A stretch of 64,000 bases of DNA, taken from NCBI GenBank assembly GCA_027575765.1, contig JANBPT010000095.1:1-64000 (forward strand). Direction: 5' to 3'. Below, in pieces: positions 54,801 to 64,000 of this stretch. The first letter of the stretch is position 1; the number at the start of each line of letters is the position of its first letter. A model generated the notes under the pieces. The model was given only the letters and a program-made list of their open reading frames with translations. It had not been told where the DNA came from and searched no databases. This stretch comes from Tieghemiomyces parasiticus. Its lineage: Eukaryota > Kickxellomycota > Dimargaritomycetes > Dimargaritales > Dimargaritaceae. Both the position numbers and the translations under genes were made by a program.

Positions 54801-57800
54801 GGTTGTCTACTGGTGACAAGCTATCGTGAAGCATTCTGGGCCATGTATAGCGTGGCACAACCTAAATAAGTTAGTTCGGGAGAGCAGCCGCAAACTCAAA
54901 TTCCAATCCAACATTATAGGCCGAAAAACCTCGCGGTCGTGTCTCATTGGTACCAATATATCTGTATATCGACCTAGAGAATAGTACGAGGGTTAGGCGG
55001 GGATCCTCCCCACAGGGGCCAGAGTGCGCCAACTTGTCTGGTCCAGCACCGTGCCTCCGTGATCCTGTACAACCTACTGGGTACTCCGCCCCCCTTGGGT
55101 ACTGCTGACTTCGAGACAATACCTTACTAACTCTTGTAGCCTGGTAGTAGCGCTAGAAAATGGGTTACAGGCTCTAGGCGGGGTTGACGGCATCTGCCCT
55201 AGGGGGACTATAACCAACTACCCCTAACTATTGAATGTAACTTGGAGACGGGTAGTATAGGGAGAAAGGAGAGGAATGCTCAGCCAAGTACTGGCACCAT
55301 TGTAGGGGGTAACAGGACTGTTGCCAATTACCAGCAATACAAGGGAATACGTAAGGGATGGAACGAAAAAAAAGGAAGCAAGAGGGGCAGAATAACCTAG
55401 GGGTCGTTTAACCGTTGTCACTAGTTGGCAGCCGCCACATAATACGAAGGTAGGAGAGGTTGCCTATCCAAGGTTAGCCAGCCACCACGAATGGGATGTT
55501 AGCTGAGAGGAGGAAGGGCGGGCTAGTCAGGGTTCCCCGGCAAGTGGGACAAAATGAGAGGAACCCGGCAAAATTTCAGTCGATTGAGACAAAAGGAAAG
55601 GGATACAGTTTTAGTGAAAAGGAAAAGGGATGGAAGGAAAGTATAGTGCCTCTAAATGACGGGGGGGTGTTCGGAGCAAAGGCGCACAAAAGGTTATTAA
55701 GCGTAGGGGCCGGGTAACATGGTTACAGCGGCAGCGGGTTAGCCTAGGATAAAGATGTTTGGGGCGAGTAGGGAATGAAGTAGTTTGGGGCTTCTATGGG
55801 TACCCAAAAGTACAGGTGTGTAAAGTAGTATGGCGGAGGTGGACCCCAAGAGAGCTGAGGGGTTGGGCTGATATAGTTTGGCTTCCCATTAGCTAATCAT
55901 ATGGTACGGGTAGCAGAGGTACGGTTGGCGACGGATGATGTAGTTGCATGGAATAAGCATGTGGCGGAAGCATGGAAGGCGCAGTAGCAACCGTAGATTG
56001 AGATTGGCAACGTGGAAAGGGAACATTTGTAGAAGTAGGCGTGACAGTAGCCATACGCTACGGTGGAAGGCATGCTAGCTAGCTGTGAGTTGTGGTGGTG
56101 CTGGTGTACTAGAAGGGTCCTTATGAGCGCCACGCCCACTCCGGAAAGCCCAAAAATTAGCTCAGACTCTATTGACGGACCATTACACTTTCCAAACGGA
56201 GCAAGCTTGGCAGACCGGGGGGCCGATTAGCGTATATACCCTTGGGTCCGGAAGACAACTGCCATTATAGCCCAGATGCCAGTAACCTTAGCAACCTGAA
56301 AGACAGCAGCGTTCACAATTGGGACGGCTGCGTCCCCAGCCTCCAATCATCTGGAGTTGAACCTGGATCCACTCTGTCGGGATAGAGAAAGCAGCACCAA
56401 ACCCCTCAACTACAACTGGAGGTATCCTTTCACCCTCTGGCTCAAGTATATATACGGTGTACGAATTGGGTCAAGCGTTGGATTGAACGTATGTTATCAA
56501 TCAGGTTTCCCCCTAAGGTTTATTCGACTTTGCCCCCCTCCCCCTTGGCCAAATACTTTCCCCGTACCGCACTCTCCTACCATAGGATGCCGGTTTCTGC
56601 CTATCAAGGTGCGTTATTTTTTGATTGGCAGTTTTAGAATGCCTTCAAGAGAGCCTGGTACAACACCGATCAAGGATGGTGTAGTGTTAGTTCAGTCATT
56701 TGCTTGGGTGGTATAGAATCTTACCTCTATGGGGGGCGGACCGCGTAAGGCGAAGAAAACAGGAGTAGGGCTTGCCCTGGCTAGTTTGGTTATCGGGTGG
56801 TCAATTATTTCAAGCTCCGGCAGTTGGCTCTCCAGCCCCATTTAACCTAGAGCTAGTGGGATACCAATTCCGGAGGTTGGAGTCCCAGAGCCTACATATT
56901 AGCTAGACATTGTGGCGGGACAGTCCAATGGCCTATGTTATCTGACCGTGGGCGGGGCTTGCACATACGCAAAGTATGTTAGCGCTCAAGGGCATGGAAA
57001 CGGGCCCCGTGCAGTTTGCCAGTCTTTCCGTAAGGAGAGAGTAATGTGTAAGCGATACCACATGGTAACCAGGGCAGGTACCTTTAAAGACCAGCATTAA
57101 ACAATTTCTTCGAATGGATGGCCGCCGATAAGGCTTAGGCCGCGGCCAACCCAAGCGTGACATTCGGCCATACCAAACCCAGGGAAAAGTTATTGACCGC
57201 TGGTAATTTAAAATACGTCTACGTCCAAAGCGTGAAATGATCAGTCCAGTTTTTAGGATTCGGCGGTTGAAGATTTAGAGACGTCACTCATGCTGAAAAC
57301 GGGGCCCTACCAATTTGGCCTGGTGCCGCGGTGTATTGCACTTGAGTAGCAGGTCTAAAGTCAAAACCCTCTATCGAAATCAGTATCACTTTGTTCAGTA
57401 TTGGTAATGGGAAGTCATTGCCACTCGGTCCAAGGTTTCAACGTCAACCTGTCAATCAAGGGAATAACTGGCAGTGTTCTTCGCAAAGGAGGGAGCTGGT
57501 GATCCGGCAGCCGCCATTATGATCATGGAGATGGGCCCGTGGGATATACGGTGTTTTGCTTTGGTTCCCTGCTGATCCGTAGTGGTGGACCGCATAGTGA
57601 ACTTAACCTTTGTTGCTCGCCAACTTGCCATATAACCTTATCTAGCCATGGGGCTCCGGGGGGGGCCGGCATTTGGTGAAAAGCCAATGGGGGCAAGACA
57701 ATGGCAGCGGAAGGCCTCCGTCAAGCAGCCCTTGTGACTCTAGCTATCCATACCCACGCTTGGGTCCACCTGACTAGAGTGTTACCCCATCCTGTCGTCC

Positions 57801-58970
57801 TTGCTACCGCACCCTACTGCTTTCCAATCACCATGGACCAAGTAAAAGCAGGGAAAGACAGCCGCGCACGATGGCGATACGTCACCCAATATCGTCGGAT
57901 CACTGGTACCGACTACGTTTCCCCACGATTACTCCGCCTCTGCGGATAAAGGTGGGCCAATTCATAACTATTTAATAACCAGCCTATTGTAATAGCCTGA
58001 GCCGGTGACCTGCGATGATGGGTCAAGGTGGGCCCTTTGGGCTGCGCAGAATGATGCGTGTCTGCGTTTCTCCACCGAGACTCGCCAGTGGGAATGACCT
58101 GGCATTTGATGCTTAGAAACCAGTTGGCACCAAGGCCATAAACAGCTAGCCATAATGCAGACACACCCACGGCAGCCCGCTGGTCTGACTACCCCCATCG
58201 AGATGGAAAAGTTGAGGAAGGCATTTGGAAGTGGGGTTCCTGGGTATCCTGAGGGTTTCAATTAGTATTGTGAGGAGACCGATGGCCAAACCATGACCTT
58301 ATCATCCTCTCCATCCCATGCCTGCCAGAAAAGAGAGAACGATGGATAAGAAAACTAACGACTGGGCGAAAGAGAAGCTGACGGTCGCGCGGTTGGGATA
58401 GAGTAGTGCGAGCCAGCAAGAGGCTGGAGGGAGGGCAAGGTAGCGGTGGTTGACGTGCTGGCAGTTCAAACGTGGCAATCGCTGCTGCTTTGACGTATGA
58501 TCCTGACATTCAACAACTAAAAAGGGACGAGGCGCTTTGCACTTGAGACTAATATAGACAGTCTGGCCACTACAACCATAATTAGGACGGCGTTGGGAGG
58601 TCAATGACGGGTCACCATGGCCTTCCCCTTCCCTCAATTAGAATTCACATCCTACCATTTGGCCACCCCCCCTCATACGTCGCGATTATCCCCCAGTATG
58701 CCTCCAATTTCCCCCTTCTCGCCTCGGACATCATGATACTGGCCATCACCCTGTTTTCCGACCTCCTCCCTTTACCATCTTGGGCGCCTATCCCCTATAT
58801 AACGTCTTATGCCCACATCCCCTAGGTCAGCTTCTTACCTACCTTTACTAGCCACCGCCCTGTACCACGTTCCGCTCACCCTGCCAAGTGTAATAGCACC
58901 TGCCATCCCCGAATTGCACCCCCAGTCTTTCACCCTCCCGTACACCCAAGTCAAGCCCTCGCCCGTCACC
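51821..58970. other. Gene-poor region of about 7.1 kb
   Basis: This is the longest stretch without a recognised gene. The first ~1.6 kb is GA-rich on the plus strand and is probably the tetraspanin gene's upstream region; the frame at 51878-52411 there is Pro/Arg/Ser-rich and unconvincing. From about 53.2 to 58.6 kb the DNA is visibly more AT-rich than elsewhere, with only short frames (53558-53836, 54871-55119, 55496-55717, 56357-56716, 57701-57949). I see no terminal repeats, reverse transcriptase or transposase motifs, no tRNA, no snRNA core, and no long tandem array. Confidence 0.5.
58796..58802 (+). promoter_or_regulatory. TATA box of the YABBY-like gene
   Basis: TATATAA, about 170 bases before the ATG at 58971, after a CT-rich leader. 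Confidence 0.45.
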
Positions 58971-59165
58971 ATGCCCAAGGTCAAACTCGCCAAGCCAACG
59001 AAAAAGGCCGCGACCACGCGTAAGCTGTCGCCGTACAACGAGTTTATGAAAAAGGAACTACCCAAGTACAAGGCCGCCAACCCTGACGTGGAACATAAGA
59101 TGGCCTTTAAAGCCGTGGCTGGTCTGTGGAAGACTGCCCCCGAGAACTCCAATCGGAAAAAGTGA
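58971..59165 (+). CDS. Small YABBY/HMG-like DNA-binding protein
   Basis: One exon, 64 residues. The N-terminal 18 residues are Lys-rich (KVKLAKPTKKAATTRK). The core KLSPYNEFMKKELPKYKAANP, then HKMAFKAVAGLWKTAPEN, matches the YABBY-like HMG-box fold: (S/P)YNxFMK, a proline and lysine-rich helix 1, then (F/A)xAxxxW in helix 2. Stand-alone proteins of this size and form occur in many fungi. It is probably a nuclear, non-sequence-specific DNA-binding architectural protein. The frame is open upstream to 58809, but that segment is CT-rich leader and the ATG at 58971 is the natural start. Confidence 0.88.
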   Translation: MPKVKLAKPTKKAATTRKLSPYNEFMKKELPKYKAANPDVEHKMAFKAVAGLWKTAPENSNRKK

Positions 59166-61191
59166 CCATGTTCACTGTGCAGTCCCAAGGCTGCCTTCTT
59201 GACTGCGGCTGCTCCCTTCCCGGGACCTTGTAAATACGTCTCCGAGCGACTTGTGCGCCCAATATGGTCTCCTTGGGCAACTGGCCATCTTCATTCAAAT
59301 GCATTTTTTCTCACTCTACTACTGCGGCTGTTGTTTTTTCTTTCCTCCGTAGCTAGGCTACGTCTTACTAGCCTTCCGCTCAAGCTTTATAACCCCCCAC
59401 CCAGAGCCCATTACCATCGTCGGTAGTGGGCTCCAATGCGTGATGACTATTTAACCCCCGCCACCATCCACCACGACCTAACGTTATTAATGCTGCAGTG
59501 ACCGCTGCATCCGGTTACACCCCCCCCCCCCCCCTGCGCCACTTTTTACCTGCCCAGTTTACATCTTTCTCTCGTCTTGCGCACGGGCGGCCGTGTTCCG
59601 TGCATCAGGGTACTACCCAGTGGACCAGGTCTACTTTCCGTTTACAGGACCTGGATACAGACTAGGATCTTACGGCAAGGAACATTGGTCATCTATACGG
59701 TCGCCGGTGCATTACTTCTACATAAAGGCTCGGTTGTCCACTTGCCGTCGGGTACTGCGGCCGGCCGGTCCGCCGTCACAACCAGAATGGCCGACATTGG
59801 TGGTTGGCGTTCAAACCAATGAGAGAGGGCGAAGGCCTGGGGCTCTTGCTCATTATATCGATCTACTATCGGTATCAACCCTCAGCAACGCATCATGCAC
59901 GCGGAGTCTCGCGACAGCAGGTAACACCACGCCCTTGCAAACGGATACAATTCTAGATATACAGCTCAGAGCTTCCCGCAACGAACATGGCGACACCTGG
60001 GGAGGGAGGCTACGAAACCTTCAATCGAAATTAAGAGGGGCTCAGTCGACCCGCTGGAACGATAGTCACCACCTATGGCTGGCCGGTCAATGGTAAATCA
60101 GGAGCGTCGCAACCTTCAACACCAGTCCTACGGGGCCCCTCAGATCACATACCCACTGCTTGTACCAGGCAATTTAAGGTACTTTGGCGGTTTGGTGGCG
60201 ATTATTCTGACTGCTCACTCGTTGCTATGGCCAGAGCTATGTACTTTGGTGCTGCGCGCGAGGCCCACCCCCTCCTTCACGATGCTGTCCTCTTGGCCCA
60301 ATGGCCTTCACTTACTATACCTCTCCTTCTACCGGGTGATACGGTCTCGTTCCTTCGACCTTACCGTACCACCCATTATCGCCTCGTTATACCAAAGAGA
60401 GGCGTCCACTGCCACGACGGACAAGCTTGTGCGACTCTCCATCGGTGTCTCCCATTGCCTTCAGGTGGCCACGGAGCTCTACCGTACGACCACCAAGGTG
60501 ACAACCATTGGACTGACCCTTTAGCCTTCACACCATCGAGCTTGTCGACGGTGACGACCAGCGCATAATTGCCATGCCATTTGCAGCTGGCGTCGTTTCG
60601 GCTCATATTCCCGATAGGACCGCCTTACACCCGTCACTGCATATTGTCTCGAGGGCGCCCTAGATAACACAGAACATACGCCAGGATTGGTCACCGACAG
60701 TCACCACAGTGTGAGTCGATGGCGGTTTTCTTTTTGTAACGACGAGGCCGTCAGGTGGTTAGGCATACCCAAGCGAGGGGGCCTATGCGCTAGTGAGATT
60801 GGGCCATAGATTCGTGGTGGACCTCTTGTATCACCCGCCAACCATATATAATTACACCCCCCGCCAATCCCTATCATTACCGCATCCGTTTTCTTATTTC
60901 TCTCTCACCCAGATTGCCACCCTGCGCCGTTTCGAAGATTTGGCCACCACGATATAGACAAGCCGCGACCTCCATCACCGGTTATCCGTCATTACAAGCT
61001 ACTCCTGCCCAGCATACTCCAAGTCCCGCTATCTATCTCGTGTACAACGCACCTCTCTGTCGAATTATTTCTGCCGGTATAACCATATATCTGAGGTCCC
61101 CTTTCACCGCCGCCAGGTTCCTTGACCTACTGTAGCGTTTCCTAGTGAAGCAGTCCGACCGCCTGCATCATCCATTTCTGAGGCTAGTAAG
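59166..61191. other. Intergenic, with unresolved relic-like tract at about 59.58-60.67 kb
   Basis: This starts with the 3' flank of the YABBY-like gene and a run of 14 C at 59521-59534. Between 59577 and 60663, moderately long frames succeed and overlap one another in all three plus-strand phases (59593-60096, 60075-60524, 60227-60568, then about 60517-60663). None carries a known domain or has good splice links. It may be a decayed gene or a divergent multi-exon gene. Confidence 0.4.
60845..60851 (+). promoter_or_regulatory. TATA box upstream of the secreted F-box-like gene
   Basis: TATATAA, about 345 bases before the ATG at 61192, followed by CT-rich sequence. Confidence 0.35.
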
Positions 61192-62442
61192 ATGCGACAC
61201 CGTGTTTGGTTCAGCGTCGTGGCAGCGGTCGCCATGGGAACTCTAGGTCAAGCAGCGCCCTCAAAGGTAGGGTTTGACCTGCAGTACCCGACCGTCCTGC
61301 CCAAGGAACTTCAACTCATGATACTACAGGACCACCTCGATCCCCAGGACACCATCGGGGCTCTGCATATCAACCGATACACCCGTGATAAGATACTTCC
61401 CATAGCCGTCAATGCCTGGCTAAAGAAGGTAAGCCATTACCCGTCGCCTGTGTTTGATGGCACAGCCATGTTGCGGTTGAGAGGCATCGAGAGGCGTGAC
61501 GAAGAACCGAGCCGCTCCACGCTTCCCCGTTTACTATTCGTTCTCAGCCCCTCGTTAATCAATCCCTTGCTGTTCCCCCCTTTGCTCCCTCCCCCCTGCC
61601 AGCCCGTTGAGAGCTTTGAAGTGTGGTTCTATACCAACCTAACCCCCGTCCGACCAACCCCCGGCCAACTTGTCAAGTACGTTCAGAAGAACTGGGCGGC
61701 GTATTTGGTCAGCTTGGCCCAGGCACGAGGAGAACTCCCGCCCGAAGCCGTGGTCCATCATCCGGTGCGCGATACCCGTCCCGTGGCCAATCTGTCTGAT
61801 CAGGAACTGAAAGAAGCGATCCCCCTGCTCTTGGTAATGCGTAGAGGCCTGACCGGGAAGCTGGGAGCCTATCTCAATGCCCTCCACGAAGCGGTCACTT
61901 CAGTTGACGGCAGCGCGGCGATCGAGGAAGCCCTGCTGGAGGAAATGCCCGTTCTCAAGCATTTCCAGAGTGGTCATTGGCAGCTGACGGAAAATATGTT
62001 CACGGTCTACCTGAAACAGCAGTTGGGACCGCTTCTCATTCGGCTGCTAATCCAGATGGATCGCAGTGCGGATTTGGTGCCGCTTCTCATGACCCTCCCG
62101 TGCGATAGGGACTCGTTGCTCTACGCGGCCATGGCCTGGGAAACGCAGGTTCACCCCAATACGGTCACGCCGATCCTTGTCAACCTGGCCGAGCGGCTGA
62201 GTACTGAATACATGCGTGGCGTCTACTTCTGTGCCTCTCAGGGCCTCGGTGACGGCGCTCGGGAGTCCTTCGAATTACATTGGCCCGCTACGCTACGCGA
62301 ACCGGTGAGAATCCGCACCTGTCATCACTTCACCGCGGGATTCCAACCTCTCGGGGAAGTGTCGGCTAGCGACTTTGTGCACTTGCCAGCCTTCCCAACG
62401 GTCACCATGGGCCCAGAGCCCACAGGGGACCGTCCAACCTGA
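61192..62442 (+). CDS. Protein with N-terminal signal peptide followed by an F-box-like motif
   Basis: The model is exons 61192-61428 and 61603-62442 (AAG/GTAAGC...TGCCAG, phase 0), giving 358 residues. Residues 1-22 look like a signal peptide (VWFSVVAAVAMGTLGQAA). Residues about 36-68 read LPKELQLMILQDHLDPQDTI then HINRYTRDKI, a good match to the F-box pattern LPxEL..xIL..LDPxDL...NRxxR, normally found in cytosolic or nuclear SCF adaptors. The remaining 280 residues are helical in style, with Leu/His-rich stretches (LLIRLLIQMDRSADLVPLL) and no repeat family I recognise. The 174-nt intron contains no stop in frame, so an unspliced form would add 58 residues, many Pro and Leu. Secretion and SCF function are both inferred and conflict. 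Confidence 0.75.
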   Translation: MRHRVWFSVVAAVAMGTLGQAAPSKVGFDLQYPTVLPKELQLMILQDHLDPQDTIGALHINRYTRDKILPIAVNAWLKKVSHYPSPVFDGTAMLRLRGIERRDEEPSRSTLPRLLFVLSPSLINPLLFPPLLPPPCQPVESFEVWFYTNLTPVRPTPGQLVKYVQKNWAAYLVSLAQARGELPPEAVVHHPVRDTRPVANLSDQELKEAIPLLLVMRRGLTGKLGAYLNALHEAVTSVDGSAAIEEALLEEMPVLKHFQSGHWQLTENMFTVYLKQQLGPLLIRLLIQMDRSADLVPLLMTLPCDRDSLLYAAMAWETQVHPNTVTPILVNLAERLSTEYMRGVYFCASQGLGDGARESFELHWPATLREPVRIRTCHHFTAGFQPLGEVSASDFVHLPAFPTVTMGPEPTGDRPT

Positions 62443-63801
62443 AGCAATCACCCACCACGCCATAACAATGATATTAAACCTACGCCGCCAGCACCAGGAC
62501 CCCGGGCCTTTTTTTCTTTTCTTTTTATAATGTTTACCCTATACCGACCTTGGTTCACCAGTCGCAGGCAGAGGTTGTTTGTGCCTTGACGCTCCAGACG
62601 GGTTATTAGAGCCCAGCCTACCTTTCTCCATGACCCAACGGAGAGGAATTTCCGACGGTACTCTTGGGGACAATAAAGTCAGTATGCTAGAGTCACCTGT
62701 GATAATGTTAGCGTACAGCCATGGTAGTGGATTCGACGTCTCAGACACAACATAGAGAAATGGTCCCCGTGGATAGTATGCCATTGGCCCACCGAACGGC
62801 AATTGACGCTGGGCAGGCGGAATGAAAGACGCGCGGTTAAGTTAATTCGGCCCTTGGCGTACGGGGAACATCAGGCGGCGAGGACTTGGTTTCATGTCGG
62901 CTACTCGCCGTCCTTTCAGATACATGGCATGGCCCTGGACGGCGGCGACTTCTTCGATGCCGCCGTCCGGGCATCCCCATTGTAGTGGCGCCTGCCCCGC
63001 CAGAGCACTCTCGGATTTCCGGTTCGCGGGCAGTTGGAAACCGTCCGGTCCGTGAGTGGTCGGTCGCAGAGGGGGTACAGCCTTGTAACAGGGGGTTAAG
63101 CCTCGCCACGGCTGTCGACGGAGTCGAGACGCTCTGTAGAAGGCGAAACTCACCACCGCCACGAAGGCTTTGCAATACGCCAACTGCCCAGCCAAACGGC
63201 AATGTATGTGCATTTCCGTCGCAGCGGAACTGAGCAACCACCATATGATTGACATGCTCTGTCAGGCGGGACGCGTGGCGCTGGGTAACCGGCCGTAGTA
63301 AAGCGAATGCGGTGCACCTACCCCCCTTACCCCACCCCCTCCGCCCTGGTGGACGTCTCCCCGCAGCAGCACCGCCCCCAGCCCATGGCCAAGAACCCCT
63401 GGACCCGCGCGCGGTCTTATCCGACCATCGCCCATCCCACCCTTCCCACCTTGGCTCCCGTAAAAAAAGACCGACCCCTCTCCCACCGTCGTCCACCCGC
63501 CTAACCTTCACCCCCGCCCGGTGTAGGAACGTCCGGCCATCGGTTCCACCAGGCTCGCCATCCGCCCATCCGGGGAGCCCTACACCCTCCGCAGGGTTCA
63601 GAGGGTGCCAGAGTCTCATCTCTCCTCCTCCTTCACATTCCTCCACCTGCTGCCGCTGTGTTGGTTCCCGCAGCCCCCATCTTCATCCTGCGCGCCATCT
63701 CAGCCCTTTCATCTACGACTTACCCTATTGCTCTCATCTCATCTCTACTTTATCCCTCTTCCCATCGTTGCCCCCCCTCCGCGCCCGCATTCTATGACAA
63801 G
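62443..63801. other. Intergenic, F-box-like gene to clathrin heavy chain
   Basis: About 1.36 kb. A T-rich run (62508-62528) follows the upstream stop. Long frames on both strands from 62837 to 63800 mirror each other and are Pro/Arg/Gly-rich, as expected of GC-rich leader DNA. The last 300 bases are the CT-rich promoter/5' UTR of the clathrin gene. Confidence 0.5.
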
Positions 63802-64000
63802 ATGGCTGGCGCGTTACCCATCCGCTTCCAGGAGCATCTCCAGGTAAGACCCAGGCCGCACGCTTGGGCCCCCTCGCTGGAACTCCGCCTCCCCCCTCTC
63901 ACCACCCTGTTTAACCCTTCACCTCCTGCCCGCCCACCCATCCCCGCCAGCTCACGTCGCTGGGGATCAGCAGTGACAGCATGAGCTTCAACACTCTGAC
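63802..64000 (+). CDS. CHC1: Clathrin heavy chain, first two exons only (3' end outside window)
   Basis: Exon 1 is 63802-63843, encoding [14 protein letters not shown]. A 107-nt intron (GTAAGA...CGCCAG) follows, and exon 2 starts at 63951 with LTSLGISSDSMSFNTLT and runs off the window. The join matches the almost invariant N-terminus of clathrin heavy chains (human [20 protein letters not shown] ... FSTLTMESDK). This is the first blade of the beta-propeller that binds adaptors at the coat surface. The protein forms triskelia for endocytic and Golgi-endosome vesicles. Only about 31 residues are visible of a protein near 1,700. A 42-nt first exon explains why a simple frame search would miss it. 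Confidence 0.93.

Noticed and set aside
56340..56430. GGTTCAACTCC B-box-like motif on the minus strand
   Set aside because: The T stem has two mismatches and no partner acceptor stem exists; the site is better explained by a small CTCC/GGAG hairpin.
62837..63646. 269-codon minus-strand frame
   Set aside because: It mirrors an equally long plus-strand frame, is Gly/Arg-rich, and overlaps the clathrin promoter.

Overview
This 64 kb window is nuclear DNA from a fungus. Genes are split by short introns with GTAAGT/GTACGT-type donors, some with CTAAC-like branch sites. Coding DNA is rich in G and C at third codon positions, and genes lie on both strands without operons. The content is fungal: an Ecm33-type wall protein, Eaf7, Fcf2, Sec2 and a Mit_KHE1 family protein. 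It also holds genes often missing from well-studied yeasts (HSBP1, TMEM18, NDUFB10, an ARHGAP1-type Sec14-RhoGAP). That mix and the compact intron-bearing style suggest an early-diverging lineage such as Kickxellomycotina/Dimargaritales. The lineage is inference; no marker in the window proves it.

Layout. 0-5 kb: a homeodomain factor cut by the left edge, then a PPPDE-PUL fusion on the minus strand. 5-16 kb: four successive surface or secreted-type genes: a single-pass membrane protein, an ECM33-like GPI protein, an intact GPI-anchored trypsin-like protease, and a related protein that has lost all three catalytic residues. 17-25 kb: a seven-exon Sec14-RhoGAP, a quinone oxidoreductase and an ABC1-family mitochondrial kinase-like protein. 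26-35 kb: Sec2/Rabin8, RIB3, a mitochondrial KHE-related protein, TMEM18 and the carnitine/acylcarnitine carrier. 37-51 kb: an unrecognised 583-residue protein, a small membrane protein, FCF2, a Pro/Ser-rich two-span membrane protein, NDUFB10, EAF7, HSBP1, a disordered protein and a tetraspanin. 51.8-58.97 kb: a long gene-poor, visibly more AT-rich stretch. 59-64 kb: a small YABBY/HMG-like basic protein, an unresolved relic-like tract, a protein with a signal peptide followed by an F-box-like motif, and the first exons of clathrin heavy chain.

The genes do not form one pathway. Recurrent themes are mitochondrial function (MCP2-like, KHE, CRC1, NDUFB10), vesicle and GTPase control (SEC2, RhoGAP, CHC1) and cell surface (5-16 kb, tetraspanin). 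Exon models were built by hand from splice signals, reading phase and fit to remembered family motifs. Several genes, notably HSBP1, the RhoGAP and FCF2, only become visible after splicing. I saw no tRNA, rRNA, intact transposon, CRISPR array or viral gene.
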